Positions 36,458-49,742 of a DNA stretch of 64,000 nucleotides are shown piece by piece; the first letter of the stretch is position 1; the number at the start of each line of letters is the position of its first letter. The notes beneath the pieces were generated by a model that was not told the DNA's origin, searched no databases, and saw only the letters and a program-made list of their open reading frames with translations. Source of the stretch: Temnopleurus reevesii (taxonomy: Eukaryota > Echinodermata > Echinoidea > Temnopleuroida > Temnopleuridae); contig BQKZ01000259.1 in assembly GCA_036244855.1 (NCBI GenBank), forward strand, positions 31,500-95,499, read 5' to 3'. The position numbers and the translations under genes were made by a program.

Positions 36458-37344
36458 TAGACATGGATGCTACATTTGCAATAAGTGTTATGAATTCAGA
36501 CCCTTTCTGGGTTAGACCCGTCAATCAAAGGGAAAAATAAGCCTAAACGCGAAATAAACGTGAGAGAAGTACATTTTTATAAAAGATTGTTATTTCTTTC
36601 TCTTTTTACGCCATTTTATAGTACTACTGACATATTGCTTGACTTATTGAGTGTGTTACACTGTATATTCAGGTGTTTCTTTGTGGAGTATAATGACAGG
36701 GCATAATTTTAAGAAAGAATACCCCACCCATTCATTGAAAAGATGTTTTGAACATATTTCAAAGCAAAAATATAGGCCTTAGATTATATTATTCAAGAAA
36801 AAAAATCACCTACCATTGTGTCCTTCCCCTCTCTATTAATTCCATTATTGATTGGTATGTTGAACTGAACATATTTGATCAAGTATTCGCAAGCAACATA
36901 GGAATTTATTCACTTTGTATACTCACTCTGTTTTTTCAACCTCCTTTGGAAATGCGGGTAAATAATCGTGCAATCTGGGGGAAGTGTCAATGACTCGTTG
37001 CAAATTGAATTTCCCTCCCTCCAGATAAGTACAAATGGATCAATTCCCTTTTTGGCACATTTGGTCATTGGATCCAATTAGATCTGCCTGAATATAGATT
37101 AATATGATTCCTGTTGGAAGCGTAAATGAGTGTTAGATTCATATTTATTTCATTTTTAGGGAACCTCATTGGTATTCTTTGCTCTCTATAATATGATTTT
37201 GAAGGAAATAATCATAATGAAGTTCTGTTCTACGGTGAATATCTCAATCTAAGTTCAATGTTACTTTCAAATGATTATTTTTTTATCAATAATATTCATA
37301 CACACTTGTACAACAGTTAAGTATATTACAAGACCTCATACCTA

Positions 37345-37553
37345 ATTGCACTGGCTTTAGCATTGTAGCTATAAAACATTTCAGTACTTTAAGTGATAAA
37401 ATCCCAACAGGTACTCATTTGCATCACCTGGGTCGACTGCAGCACAATGTGGATGAATTTCTTGCTTAGAGAAATTAGTGCCATGGTCGGGCTTCGAACC
37501 ACAACCCTCAGGTTAAAAGGCGAGTTAAAACCACTACACCATGATGCTTCCAC
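37345..37553 (-). mobile_element. tRNA-derived SINE, 3' end missing
   Basis: Minus-strand head reads GAAGCATCATGGTGTAGTGG then GGTTGTGGTTCGAAGCC (B box). The body includes GAATTCATCCACATTGTGCT. The TATATAGCGC/TTA-tail part is missing. It ends about 115 bp before exon c. Confidence 0.8.
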
Positions 37554-37667
37554 GTCATTGTCATTATCCTGTTACTCAAAAGCATCAAGAAAGATGCAAC
37601 ATATCTCTTTTCTCCAAACAGACATACGATTATAAATTGATTATCAAAATGTATTATTTTCTTACAG

Positions 37668-37791
37668 AAAGTTGGCTGTGACATGATGCTAGACTCGACA
37701 GCTGTGGAAGATATGTGTAGGGACTGTGATGGTGATAATAGCACCTGTCGACTGTTTGAAAACAGGTTCACTAGGAAGAGACTACCAGAAG
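37668..37791 (+). CDS. PAPLN: Papilin-like exon c: end of Cys-rich region, start of spacer
   Basis: Acceptor ttttcttacag, donor GTACTA at 37792. 41 codons from phase 0, then one base. It encodes KVGCDMMLDSTAVEDMC then CDGDNSTC and ENRFTRKRLPE. The VGCD...C..C.GD.STC motif ends the Cys-rich region and opens the spacer in ADAMTS/papilin proteins. NST is a possible N-glycosylation site. Confidence 0.92.
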
Positions 37792-38862
37792 GTACTAAGA
37801 ATTAACACTACCTTACCTGGGTTGTGTTTCATAAAGCTGTTCATAGATCTAGGCATATGACTCTACGAACTACTGGTGATCTTTCCTTAGATGTGATTCA
37901 GCACCATGAGTTATCGTTGAGTGCAGCAAAGGGTCACTAGTCATTCGTAGAGTCATGGGTACTTCTACGATGAAACACAACCCTGGTATCACAATAAAAC
38001 TCAAGGCAATGGGATCACAGTGTGATCACTGGACCATATCCATTGATTTAATCTCTTAAAATAATAACAGGTATCAAAGGATTCTGACTTGCACGGTAGC
38101 TCTGGATAAATATTTTTTTTTTAATGGAATTATATTATCTAGATTGTGAAAATGGAAATATTATGATTGATTGAGAAATACAATAACTCTGAAATTAAAA
38201 ATGCCAGTGAGTTTATAAATCAGTACATAGTTTCAGTGTTTTATGAGCACAAGATAAATCCAACAAAGCAACAAGCAGATTGGCATATCATTAAAGTGTG
38301 TGTGAATTATCTTTCGCTGGTTTCAATGCAATGGTTGTGTGCATGGATTCTGGTTTGAGAAATCACCAATGAAAGCTGGCACATGACTTAAATACACTGT
38401 AATTATAATAGAAAATGAGAATTATGTTTGACCCTTATTCAAAATGTCTTGAAGTGAACATTCAATCACACCTAGAATTCCCTTTTTCTTCTTCATTTAA
38501 AAAATGTGTTTTAATGATGAAATCCAATACATTCAAATAGTAATTTGCTGTCAGCAAGTTCTTTAAGAAAAACTTGATCATTTTGGTGATAAAGAACCCA
38601 ACGTAATGCAACATCAGTCTAGTTAAACTATTCCGAGGTGTGAAGGGATACAAAAAGTATGCAACAGAAAAGAGTTCACTGTAGATATGGATTTGTGATT
38701 ATGTGTGAGTACATGCATAATTATCAATAACACAAAATGGATTAAAATCAAATGTTTTAAAACCTGATCATTTTTTTTGCTTACAGTGGTGGTAAACATG
38801 AAGATTGATTAAAATCAAATATGTTACACTTCATTCTTTTTGTCTGTCTTCCATTTTTCCAG
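37792..38862 (+). other. Intron of ~1.07 kb between exons c and d
   Basis: The shortest intron of the gene. A foldback element begins 24 bp after the donor. The rest is plain AT-rich sequence with a TTTTTTTGCTTACAG tract (38780s) that is not needed as an acceptor. Confidence 0.88.
37816..37986. mobile_element. Foldback element next to a splice donor
   Basis: Left end CCTGGGTTGTGTTTCAT is matched by right end ATGAAACACAACCCTGG as its inverted complement with at most one difference. Inner arms are also partly complementary (GACTCTACGAACTA against ATTCGTAGAGTC). About 171 bp and non-coding. Confidence 0.85.
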
Positions 38863-38943
38863 GTTATAATGATATTCATATCATACCAGCTGGTGCAACA
38901 AATGGCCGTATTGCAGAAATTCGAGGTTCTCACAACTATCTCG
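38863..38943 (+). CDS. PAPLN: Papilin-like exon d: spacer, first part
   Basis: Acceptor ccatttttccag, donor GTAAGT at 38944. Two bases complete Gly, then 26 codons, then one base. It encodes YNDIHIIPAGATNGRIAEIR and GSHNYL. The GYNDI..IPAGAT opening is the family hallmark of the ADAMTS/papilin spacer. The exon is only 81 nt long but fits its neighbours in phase and in sense. Confidence 0.92.
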
Positions 38944-41054
38944 GTAAGTTTAACCATCTTGTTGTTAGAAGGCCTCTAAAAATATATTTTCCTCACTTGC
39001 CCGAAGGATGAGTGACTAAAAATTTACTTGTTGCCAATGAAAAATATTGCTTGCCTAAATTCCCAATCAATAATGTACATGCCCTCTGTTTTAAATCATA
39101 TCTCCTTTTATTTAGGCATACGCCCAGTGTATAAGCTCATGAATCTTATTGTTAATACAACCATGGACAAGAAACATTCAAAAGAATGCCGTAATAAAGT
39201 CAAATAAATGGAAAATATGCTTGGCAAATTTTGCTGATATTTCACTGGCCCATTAGGGCAGATGACTTGCCCATACAGCTTTTTCACTTTGTCACTTATA
39301 TGTCAGTCTACAGAAAGCTATCTAATATTTCCTGATATATATTGGGATATCTCATAGCCCAATTTTGATAATCATGTCCAGCAAGAGAGCCCGCTTAGCT
39401 TGCAAACAATTTGCCTGTATGAATCCAATCTATTAGCCTTTGAACTCGAGATTAAGTTATTTGCCCTGGGCAAATTTGTTGAAATGATCTAGGGAATTCT
39501 GTATTTAGTCAGCGTGTCGGAGAGAATACAGGCCTTATCAAAATCACCGGATTAAAAAGTCTGCTACAAGAGATATACATAATTTCATGTATATTACTCT
39601 TTGAAGATTTTTATCATATACTAAATGCAATAGTTATGAATGTTACAATTTCATTTTACTTTTTTTCCAATGGAGATGAAGGAGATGTGTGGGCTTATTT
39701 AACCTTTGATTTGCTGAAGTGTATTATTGAAATATATGGGGACAGGCCATATTCATTTATACTGCATACTGCTAATATTCATGGGATAATGATGTAAAGA
39801 TAGTTGTTGTATTGCCCTTTGAACTGGATAAAAATGTTTAATGATCATTTTAGAGTATTAAGACATGTTTGTACGCAGCTGTTTAAAGGTATTTTTGTTA
39901 GTTTATTGTTGGTATTAAAGAAGAAAATAGCTTATCTCATGATTTCATATTGATATCCGCACAAGTATTAGAAAAGAAAATTAGATATTCATTCATGCTA
40001 AATAGATTCTACTCGAACAACAAAATAATAAAATGAAAAATAATAGAGTGATGAATACTGACCACAAGTGGGCTTTGATTGAATGACTTTGAAACCGCAA
40101 AGTCAACCTGGGAAGTCAAAGAGGGTGTGAAACGCACCTGACTTTGGGGGTTAATACTCCCCAGATTACGACATTTGAACCCAAGTTACAGGAGCTTCGA
40201 TCCATATCACGTCCATTAATTGTCAAAGGATATTTGACAAGTGGAATTTACGGGGGTAAATTTGGGAGTATTGCTTTTCGCAATGTAGCCACTAGGTGGG
40301 TTAAGGGTTGGCCGAGTTTGATTAAGTAAGGGTTAGATAACTTAAAGGGATATAATTCAGTGATTGATCAAATATTTCCCACTTTACAAAAATACTAGGA
40401 TTTCTCTTTCTTTTAAGAGAAAAATAGGGCTTATTTTGTATATTTTGAAAATATCTTCCTCACAGATTTTTTGAACATCAATGTTATGGTGACTTGTTTT
40501 TTATTGGGGGGATATATGGAGGTTATGGACATAAAGCATGGTCATCAAAAATGAGTGAATTCAAATTAGATATCAGCACTATGTATCATTGATTCAACTT
40601 TAAAATTTATATTATTATTTATATGATTGTGTAATAAAGAATTTCACTCAGTGATTTATACTAATCAAGTGATTATTTTTCATGGATGTTTACATGATTT
40701 TTAATGCTCAGTCTAAGAATTGCAATCGTATCATTAAAAAAAAACCATTTAGTCAAGAAGTATATGAGTGTATGTTGTATTCTTTCTTAAAAGAATATTT
40801 TCAATACTATGGCTTGAAAAGTTTTGTTTAGAAGTAAACCTTAAAATGACACCTCAACAGTGCGCAGAAAGTATCATTATACCCCAAGGAATTTGACTAT
40901 TATATTGAGCCAAATCTTTAAATGATTATGGAGTTATATTTCTTATTGGCATTACTCCATGAAAAGAGATTCTTAATGGAGATCACAACATGGCGCTTAC
41001 TTTATTTCTCAGGGAGGAAAGTTATAACTTCCCATGAAACCTTAAATCCCCATA

Positions 41055-41560
41055 TTAAAGCTCAAGTAAAATTTGGTAAAAGTTCCCCCCCCCCCCAAAA
41101 AAAAAAAGAAATTGTATTGTACTGTATCTATTTTCTGTTTAAAATTTTAAAAATACACACTGAAGTAGAAGAAGAACTACATAATAATACATTGACAAAC
41201 AAGCAAATCTAGATTTAAAAAAGTCAAAATCAAATCTAGATAAAAAAGAATGTAGTACCACAAATGTATTATATTTCACAGTAAATTGTGTAAAGAAGAA
41301 ATGAGCTTTGTTAAAGCTATTACCTAAAATGTGTAAAAATATACAGTGTCGTGAATCATGACTTTCTCATGCACAGAATTGGATGAAAAATTTAGAATGC
41401 AATGTTTCTATTATCCTTTTGTCAAATTGTGGAAATGAATCAGCATATGCCAGATAATAAACAATTACTTGGCATTGATTTTACAGAAGGAGAGAGCTTG
41501 ATAGGATTTAACAGTCAAATTCAAGTCTCAAAAGGAATCAACTGATGAAAAGTAAAGTTA
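41055..41560. mobile_element. TIR element, family C, diverged partial copy
   Basis: Left end TTAAAGCTCAAGTAAAATTT resembles the left end at 19383. Landmarks GTTAAAGCTATTACCTAAAATG, CTCATGCACAGAATTGGATG, GATTTAACAGTCAAATTCAA follow in the same order as at 19383-19901. The right terminus is not recognisable. Confidence 0.65.
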
Positions 41561-44371
41561 CACTACTTGTGAGAATCAGATAACTTTTCTAGACGTTTCA
41601 CATCCAAGTTTTGCAAACTTGAATGGAATATTATCCTCAGATATTGGTAGAACTGTACTTCTGAAAAATGTGTGTAAAATCCTTACAAACTTTGATGAAA
41701 TATTTTCCACAATAGTATAGCAAATTGTTCTACAAACTATATTTGCACATATCAAGAAGTTTTGGTGAATACAAAGCATTCCTAGACTGCCATTTTATCA
41801 AATATAACTTCAGGTTATGCCGTTTGTAGTACAAACTGTCTATTTTGTAACATGTGATTGTGGATATTGTGACGATCTTGATAAAGACAGCTTCGTATGC
41901 ACAAGCTCAAGCTTCCTTTTAAAGCAGAGACTCATTCAAATTTCATTATGAAAACACTCGTAAAATGTGAAATCTTTCCTGTTAGTGATCTATCACCATA
42001 AATCATGTAGATATGATAATAGATTTGAATTATTTATGATAAATTGGTTAATGTTCTGGGATGAAATACCGTACCTCAGTAATGGATGACTATTTTATTC
42101 ATTCAAGATCTTAAATCTCTGAATAAATAATGTTGTCTACCTCATATTTCATGTAAACCATGTTCTTTTATTATCTCTGTCACACCGAAAAAGACCGACA
42201 TCAGACCACTCTTTGTTCACATCTGATATGTGAACCATCATGTCAGACAGAAGTCAGATTTTGACTTTTTTTTTTTAAAACTTTGGTGTCTCAATTAAAT
42301 TCCCCATTCCAGAAGCTTGATTAGTTTCATACGCCATGTATTCAGTGAGTAATAGAATTTATAAACATTAGAAGACAGGAGTTACCAAAAAGCATATCTT
42401 TGAGAAGACTTCTGAAGTTTGGCTTCCCTTTCAAACCGAAAGTTACATTTTCGTTGGCAAATGGGCAATTTATTGTCAGAGTAGGCTAAAGTAATCAGTG
42501 CTCGACTGAAACAAAAGTGGATTTACCTGATGAGGCTTGGCTGCAAGTTGCCAATTATCAAACATTTTTGCCAACTGACCGAAAAAAGAATACTCATAGG
42601 AAAAACATTTTATGTCCTTCTCAAGTACCCTGTTTTCATAATTTTTGACAAATCAATCTCGACTCATTGACAATCTCAGAAAATAAAAGGTACAACATTT
42701 TTTTAATTCAGTGTTCATTGTCCTTTACCCCTATTTTTTTTTTTTTTTTTTTACTTCAGACCAGCATCTTCCGTCTCATTTAGACGTGACGATTCACACA
42801 TCAGAATGACTTGGACATCATAGATTATCAAATTTGCTGGTTATTCTGGTGATGCGACGTACCGACCGTTTTAATCATACGCCCTTTGGCATGAACATAT
42901 ATCATTTGTCATATGAAAAAAACTTGGAAACAATGAAAAAAAATCTATAACTATGTGATACACAGTTTGCATAATAGGTCTTTTGCATGAAGAATGGAAC
43001 TTGCTAACAAAAGACATTATGTTTTTGGAATGTGGGCAGACTGAAGGTCTTTATACAAAATCCAAGCCATAAATCTTGTTAATTCTAAAGCAAATGCATG
43101 CTATCCCTTTTCTGCATGAATTAGAATCTCATACAGATACATGATTGTCTTTTTGTATCATGAAGTTCACGATGCTATGTATAATATTTCCCTTCTTTTG
43201 ATGTGTTTTTTAATGAATTTCAGATTCATTGTGGAAAAAAATAAAGGAAATATGATATATGACCTAGATTGTCAGTCTTAGCTTCATATATCACCCCTCC
43301 ATTCCCCCCTCCCTCCCCCATTCAACATGATGATCCAGTTTAGTCCTCTGTGAACTTGAAGGGATACACAACTGAACTGGGCCAAAGAAGATACTATTAA
43401 ATCATGTTGATTAGGGATGATGAGAGCTGTCAAGAAGGACACTTCATGATCAGGCCAAGCAAAAAATGGCTTTGTTGACCAAAAATACAATACATGTATG
43501 TTTTGTTTGGCTTAGGAAATGTCATTACTTTCATGTATTTTTTCAGTTTTGATTACATTTTTGTATTTTTTACAGCCTCTCACTTACCAGGATCTTGGAA
43601 ATCTCCCGAAATTAAACTATTCTCCAAAAAAGATGGTAGTTGCTGTCTATTGGAAAATAAAAAAAGAAAATTATGGGCTTCTAGAATCACAATGAACAAT
43701 CTTAAATTGAGATTTTTGTTTAGAATGAAAATTGACCAAATTTATTTACTGTTAATATGACATATTTTTATAATAAATTGTTACAGGGTCTTTTTGTCTA
43801 TTTGTCTATTTGACATGAAATTATAAAAAATTTCCATCAGTTTTTGCTGCAATGTGACTAACATTCCACTGAAACCCTGGAGTAACTTATGGGTGCAATC
43901 TAAAGCTGTGTACAGTGTGAAGAGAAGTGTAAACATTGTCTAGTGTCAAACATTTTTGTAACTTTAGATCTATTTTGGAACAGATATGTCCTCGAACAAT
44001 GTTTGCTATTAGCTAAAGTAATGCCGAGAGTCAATTTGATTGAGAGGGGAATATTGAGGGGGCTATAATTGTACCCAATACTGCATTCAACATTCATCTT
44101 TAGTGTCATTTAACCCAGATTATTTGCATTGATAGCTTTTCTTTCTTTCTTTCTCTTTCCCTCTATTCAATTTCTCACCCCTTCCTTTATGTTTCTTTTC
44201 TTTATACTTATATCTAGTATCAATTTAAGTTTTAGCTATTTTCCAACAGTCTTTCTATACTGTTACCAATATGCAGTTGTTTTCTAAATGAGCGCAAATT
44301 GAAGGGGGAGGGGCAAAATTGAAAATGTGCTAACATTTTATTTCATTGGAGCAAAGACCTACCAACAATAC

Positions 44372-44535
44372 TTAGGGGGTGTTGTTCAAAATCAACTGCA
44401 AATCAATTGCAACTTTACACATTGTAACGCGCATTTTCATTTGCGCACGGTATGCGCATTTAACTAGACGCGCATAAAACAATGATTTTCATTGGCGCGT
44501 TCCGATTAACTGCAACTTTTTAGCAACACCCCCTA
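44372..44535. mobile_element. Foldback element, family A, copy 4 (palindromic)
   Basis: Left TAGGGGGTGTTGTTC and right GCAACACCCCCTA are inverted complements. Internal CATTGTAACGCGCATTTTCA and ACAATGATTTTCATTGGCG match family A. It is inverted in order with respect to the copy at 1861. Confidence 0.85.
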
Positions 44536-46815
44536 TATAGGGTGAAACCACTCTCGCTCCCCCCCCCCCCCCCACCACTTTTACATTCTTTATAAGTTTT
44601 ATATAAAAAAGGAACTGAAGGAAAGCAGGTCAAAAATGACAAATGTCAAAAGTTTCTTTCCTAATATCAAGCAATTGTATCAAATTATTATGCAAAATCT
44701 ATCAATATAGATTGTTATCTTTCCATCACCTCAACCATATTTGCACTCTCCTTCTAATTTACCTACATTCTTATCAGTACTCCAACACTCTTTTTCTCTC
44801 TCCTGTCTTGTAATAACTTTGTTATATTTACCAGCTCTTGAGGAATTTGAAGGTCTCTAAATTGTATATTCAAAGCTAAGAATGGAGAAATGGATAAAGG
44901 TTTCTAAAATCATTTACCTATTTGCTAGAGCCATCATGAAATTTCATGTTTATTCATTGCATTTTTAGCATGTTTGAGAGAAGATGTTGAAAGAAATTGA
45001 ACTTGAGATTGCTGTATTGCAATTGCTTTTTTTTTTTTCATTACAAATTGTTAAGGGCTTTGAGAGAAACTGATAAAAAGAAATAGAAATTTGGAATTCA
45101 AGATAATAGACCACAAACCCATCATTTATTCTGAATTCTTATTTTAGAAAAAAGAATGAAAATCATTCTCTTCACCACTTCTCCTTAAATTATCCATTAT
45201 TCATTACTCACAGACATTCAATTATCTATCCACAGGTTCCTTTGATTGAATACAAATTTACTATGCAAACTTCCTGTGTCTTTGTTTTCTCACTTTTTGA
45301 TGATTTTAATTGGTTGTCCCTTTATTATGAAGTAGGTTTTGAGAAATTAAAGAATAGACTTCTTCTGGGAATATTATACACATTTTTAAAGAATTTTGAT
45401 CGAAATACCACATTTTTATATATCTGTCATCCAAAGGTGTCTGTCATTTCCTGTGTCTCCAAATGCATTCATGCGGCATATCCCGCTATCCAACAAATAT
45501 CCTTTAGATCGGTGTGAATTTCAAAACGGTATTGAATATGTTTGATGGCTGATTAAATTCTGTCTTCTGAAATGTTTACATCCATATCTGTCACAAAGGG
45601 GAAGTTTATTTATTTAGGTGTGTGTACAAGTTTATTACCTTCAGGTGTATTTTAATAGTCTAGGAGGGGGGGGGGGGCATCAGGTTCTGAAGTAAATTTA
45701 TCCTTTTTGCAAGTATGCCCTACAAAAAGTATGGTGTTTATAAAAGATCAATTCATTATCTACATTGTACAACATGAGAAAACTATGAATTCTAATGCCA
45801 CCAGCTCTGAATATCTAATTCCGATGCTGTTATTTGAATATATTTTGATATTATATTAGAACAGTACACTTTATTACAATTCTGTGTAAGATTAGAATAA
45901 ATGGAGTTCACTGCTAAATATAACCATGGTATGTGGTGCAGAACAAAATGGAAGAGGTTAATGAATAAAGCATATGGTTGCATTATGCGATAGAACAATC
46001 AGAACAGATTTGTTTCATATGATAACAATGATTTCTGAACATTAATATTATACAGATTTGCTTATGTCTGTTACCTTGCTTAATATCTGTATTCAAATAT
46101 GAACATTCATATAATGGGAGTATGTTGTCAACTATATCACAAGTCTGCTAAATGTAATCAGTTTTCAGTGCTTTTTCTGCAATATAAAATAATTACATAC
46201 ATGTAAAAATGAATTATCAATATTTTGATAGCAATATAAAATATATAAATCAAAGAGGTAACCACGGATCCTTCTTCATTACTATCTTACAAGTTTGAAT
46301 GTTGTGATATATGTTGAATCACAATCTCTCAGTCTAGGAACTAGCAACGCAAGAAATCGATAAACCAGTTTCTGCCACCAGGTCAATCTTTTGAATAGAC
46401 TTGTATATTTCAGAATTGAACGTCTGCTCAATGTCTGCATTGAAATCATCATAATTGATTACTTGATACAGATCACTTGGAAACTATTAGAAAAGCTCTA
46501 CGAAATTGAAACTTCTGATTTTAAAAATTCACTGTTTTGCAGATTTCCTTCAGTGCTCTCTCAATATTTCCAGGATGTCACAGGCTCCTTGAATATTATA
46601 TCAGATTAAGGAATAGATTTGATATTAAGAAGACTTCTTGTGTTAATAAAATGGTCCCTGTGCTAGTAATTATGGATAAATCAAAACACATCAGAATCTC
46701 CTTGCTAATGATTCAATTTTGAAAGTGTTTTGATCTATATCTTTCAGACTATTTATCCTGATTTCCATTTAGAGCGCATGTGATGAAACTCTTTAGTAGG
46801 ATTGTTAGAAAGTTG

Positions 46816-46942
46816 TGAGTGGGTGCAAGTTGCAGTCGATAAGTGTTGGGCAATCAAAATCATTAGATAGGCATCACTCAAATGGCAATTAATATGCAAA
46901 TGATATACAAACTATGGCAACCTTCTTCCAACACCCATTTTT
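46816..46942. mobile_element. Possible diverged family A element
   Basis: GAGTGGGTGCAAGTTGCAGTCG, CAATCAAAATCATTAGATAG and, at the right, CCAACACCCATTTT recall family A ends and core, but the match is weak. Confidence 0.4.
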
Positions 46943-48006
46943 TATGAGACATTGCAAATTCATATTAACTAATAAGATATTTACATAATAGTCAATAAGT
47001 CGTAGAAGAAAGGGAAACTAGAAAATATATACATTTGTTTATAAGTAAGAAAGAATCAAGTTGTGAATGTATTATCATGGTATGAGAACATCAATTTGAA
47101 TTTAGCGAACATTCGCAAAATGCCAACCAACAAAAAAAACAAACATTTAGACTAGTAAAGAGGAGATTTCTGTTGACAGAACAAATTACGTTGAACGTTG
47201 AAAGTTCTTCATTATTCCACCTGGATGTATCAAAAACCCACATGTGAGTTTAACAAAAACATGTGTAAAGTAATGAAATTGTCTGTATTGCATTTATTGT
47301 TATCAATTTATTTAACAAGTATGTAGGCCTATGTGACAGAACTGGGTTGAGTTAGATTAATTTGGGGCTGTTTCCATGGAAATTGTATAAGGAAATTTCT
47401 GAATATTTGCAGTTTTTATCAAAAAGTATAAAAAAGGGAAGATTTTTCACAAAGGATGACGTGGAGAGTGTCAATAAATTATGTATACATATACCAGTCT
47501 TCTGCTGAATGTTATTACAGACATGTTTACTAACAATTGATTGCTGCATAGGCACAAAGAGACCCTGACATAGCAACATTCACACTGACATGCTAGTGAA
47601 ATCTGTCAATATGACTGTTTCCTGCTTTAATCCTGTAATGAATACCAGTTAATTATTATCACTTGGATGTTAATTACAACTCTAATCTCCAAGAAGATCG
47701 AAACCTCAAAATGGAGGAAGAAATAAAGATATATTCTTTGGTCATTTATAAATTGATGAATTCCTGTTTTTCTGCCAACCATCTACTCTATGTCAAGTGA
47801 GACCCATCAGAGAAATTGTAATATGGTCGGAAAGAAAATAGACCAACAATTTGTTTGTAATGATAACTTGTAGTACAATTTGAAAATATTTTTTTCATTG
47901 TATACATTTTTCTCTCAGATGACTTGCGTCACATCGTAGAGATACTTCTGTTTTATATCTCTATGATCACATTCACACAGAATTCGCACAAACCACTTTT
48001 CCTCTG

Positions 48007-48090
48007 ACTTAAGAACACCCATGGTGAATCCTACTTGAATGAAGACTTCAACATAAATCTTTCTCACTCCTTATAGTTTGTTGGTACCAG
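48007..48090 (+). pseudogene. Relic of the spacer exon e
   Basis: Aligns over about 84 bp with the first half of exon e, offset by 176 bp, e.g. CCATGGTGAATCCTACTTGAAT against TTCATGGTGAATACTACTTGAAT. The exon frame reads LKNTHGESYLNEDFNINLSH and then a TAG. The acceptor AG is lost (position reads AC) and no donor follows. Confidence 0.88.
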
Positions 48091-48181
48091 CGGTTCCCAG
48101 TTTCTGCAATCGGCCCTTCCATGGTTGCATGCTGTACTTGGATTTTTTGTAACATATCTTATGTCTTATTCATGTTTTCAG

Positions 48182-48357
48182 CTTTGAGGAATGTTCATGG
48201 TGAATACTACTTGAATGGCGACTTCAGCATAGATCTTCCTCATTCCTTTAAGTCCGCCGGCACCACCATCAACTACAACCGTAGGGTGGGGGCACCGCAG
48301 GAAAAACCAGAAGTTATCACTTTCCTTGGCCCCCTGGATGAACCTCTCTTCTTAGTG
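48182..48357 (+). CDS. PAPLN: Papilin-like exon e: spacer, central part
   Basis: Acceptor catgttttcag, donor GTGAGT at 48358. Two bases complete Ala, then 58 codons ending in phase 0. It encodes LRNVHGEYYLNGDFSIDLPH, a Tyr/Arg-rich strand (INYNRR) and LGPLDEPLFLV, the central beta strands of the spacer. The EYYLNG and GPLDEPL wording is closer to papilin than to ADAMTS proteases as I know them. This is the intact 3' copy of a duplicated exon. Confidence 0.92.
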
Positions 48358-48823
48358 GTGAGTTGAATCTTTTGTTATTTTCTGTGAGTTTGTTTTATTG
48401 ATTGTTTTCTATCTGAACAAGTCCATTATTACAAAACTAGAAGGGTTTTATCAACCTTCATCTATTTGAAATGTCTATGATAAAAGATTTCAAAATTTGT
48501 TAATTTGTAGCACTCTTTCAAGGTTAACCTTAGTTTTTCATCAGTTGTTTGTGTTTCAATCTTAGATGTTTGTGCTGTAACCATTTCGAATGTTTGTGTA
48601 CCCTTTTATTTGCCTTTTCTTTTTGTTTTCTTTATAAAGGATAATGTAGAAATTTTACAGTTATGAAAAGTTTAGAACGGTTTAATGATCTCTGTTTGAT
48701 TCAAATGACATTTTTCAAAATGACAATTTCTTTCTTTACCAAGGTTTTTCCAAAATGGCATTTTGTTGTATTGAATTTAGAATTAAGGTTACTAGGTGTT
48801 TAAATATCAAATTTTTAGCTCTA

Positions 48824-48950
48824 AAGCCTCAGTCACATAGGAGTCCAGGAGCAACTTAATTGAAAACCACTCTTTGTGAAGTTCACATGTAACTGCCTCC
48901 GAGTAGTGTTGAATCGTATCCAGTTGGGGCTTCTATGTGACTGGGGCATT
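48824..48950. mobile_element. Short TIR element
   Basis: Left AAGCCTCAGTCACATAGGAG and right GGCTTCTATGTGACTGGGGC are inverted complements with a few mismatches. About 127 bp and non-coding. Confidence 0.75.
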
Positions 48951-49320
48951 CAGAAGGTTGGAGTTAGAATCTTGCAAATGATGAAGCAGCTGTTTCAGAG
49001 TTTATGTTACTAAAGATTACCTAGAATATTGTATCAAAATACTTTGTTTGATATGAATAATAAATAGCAATATAACAATGGGCTAAAGCTTCTTGAAGAT
49101 AGATAATGGAGATTAATTTGTCCTGGAAATGTGTGAAAACCCCCAGGAAGATAACGATGAATACATCAATAATAATGTGAAGTGGTTAAAGCAATTTAAC
49201 ATTTAAGAGTCTGTTGATGAATACACATTTACCTCAAGAGGAAATAAATCATACAAAATCTATTCATCCTGCCTTTATGTAAATATTCTGTTTACCTGCA
49301 AGTCTAGTCTGTGTTCAGAA

Positions 49321-49742
49321 NNNNNNNNNNNNNNNNNNNNNNNNNNNNNNNNNNNNNNNNNNNNNNNNNNNNNNNNNNNNNNNNNNNNNNNNNNNNNNNN
49401 NNNNNNNNNNNNNNNNNNNNNNNNNNNNNNNNNNNNNNNNNNNNNNNNNNNNNNNNNNNNNNNNNNNNNNNNNNNNNNNNNNNNNNNNNNNNNNNNNNNN
49501 NNNNNNNNNNNNNNNNNNNNNNNNNNNNNNNNNNNNNNNNNNNNNNNNNNNNNNNNNNNNNNNNNNNNNNNNNNNNNNNNNNNNNNNNNNNNNNNNNNNN
49601 NNNNNNNNNNNNNNNNNNNNNNNNNNNNNNNNNNNNNNNNNNNNNNNNNNNNNNNNNNNNNNNNNNNNNNNNNNNNNNNNNNNNNNNNNNNNNNNNNNNN
49701 NNNNNNNNNNNNNNNNNNNNNNNNNNNNNNNNNNNNNNNNNN
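49321..49742. other. Assembly gap (422 N)
   Basis: Run of N inside the intron between exons e and f. Flanks show no obvious duplication, unlike the gap at 29768. Confidence 0.99.

Larger units (their letters stand above)
25309..37667 (+). other. Intron of ~12.4 kb between exons b and c
   Basis: GT at 25309 and AG at 37666-37667. The protein runs straight on (...VDGVCR-KVGCD...). It contains the TIR element at 25998, SINEs at 26557, 28082 and 37345, a suspect gap with duplicated flanks (29647-29997), an ATC microsatellite, a 300-bp direct duplication (33850/34310) and a family A element (36286). Nothing else recognisable in the AT-rich remainder. Confidence 0.85.
38944..48181 (+). other. Intron of ~9.2 kb between exons d and e
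   Basis: GT at 38944 and AG at 48180-48181. The split codon gives Ala: ...SHNYL-A-LRNVHGEYYLNG. It holds a family C fragment (41055), a family A element (44372), a possible diverged one (46816), short poly-C and poly-T runs, and the exon e relic at 48007. Other stretches show nothing beyond AT-rich sequence. Confidence 0.85.
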
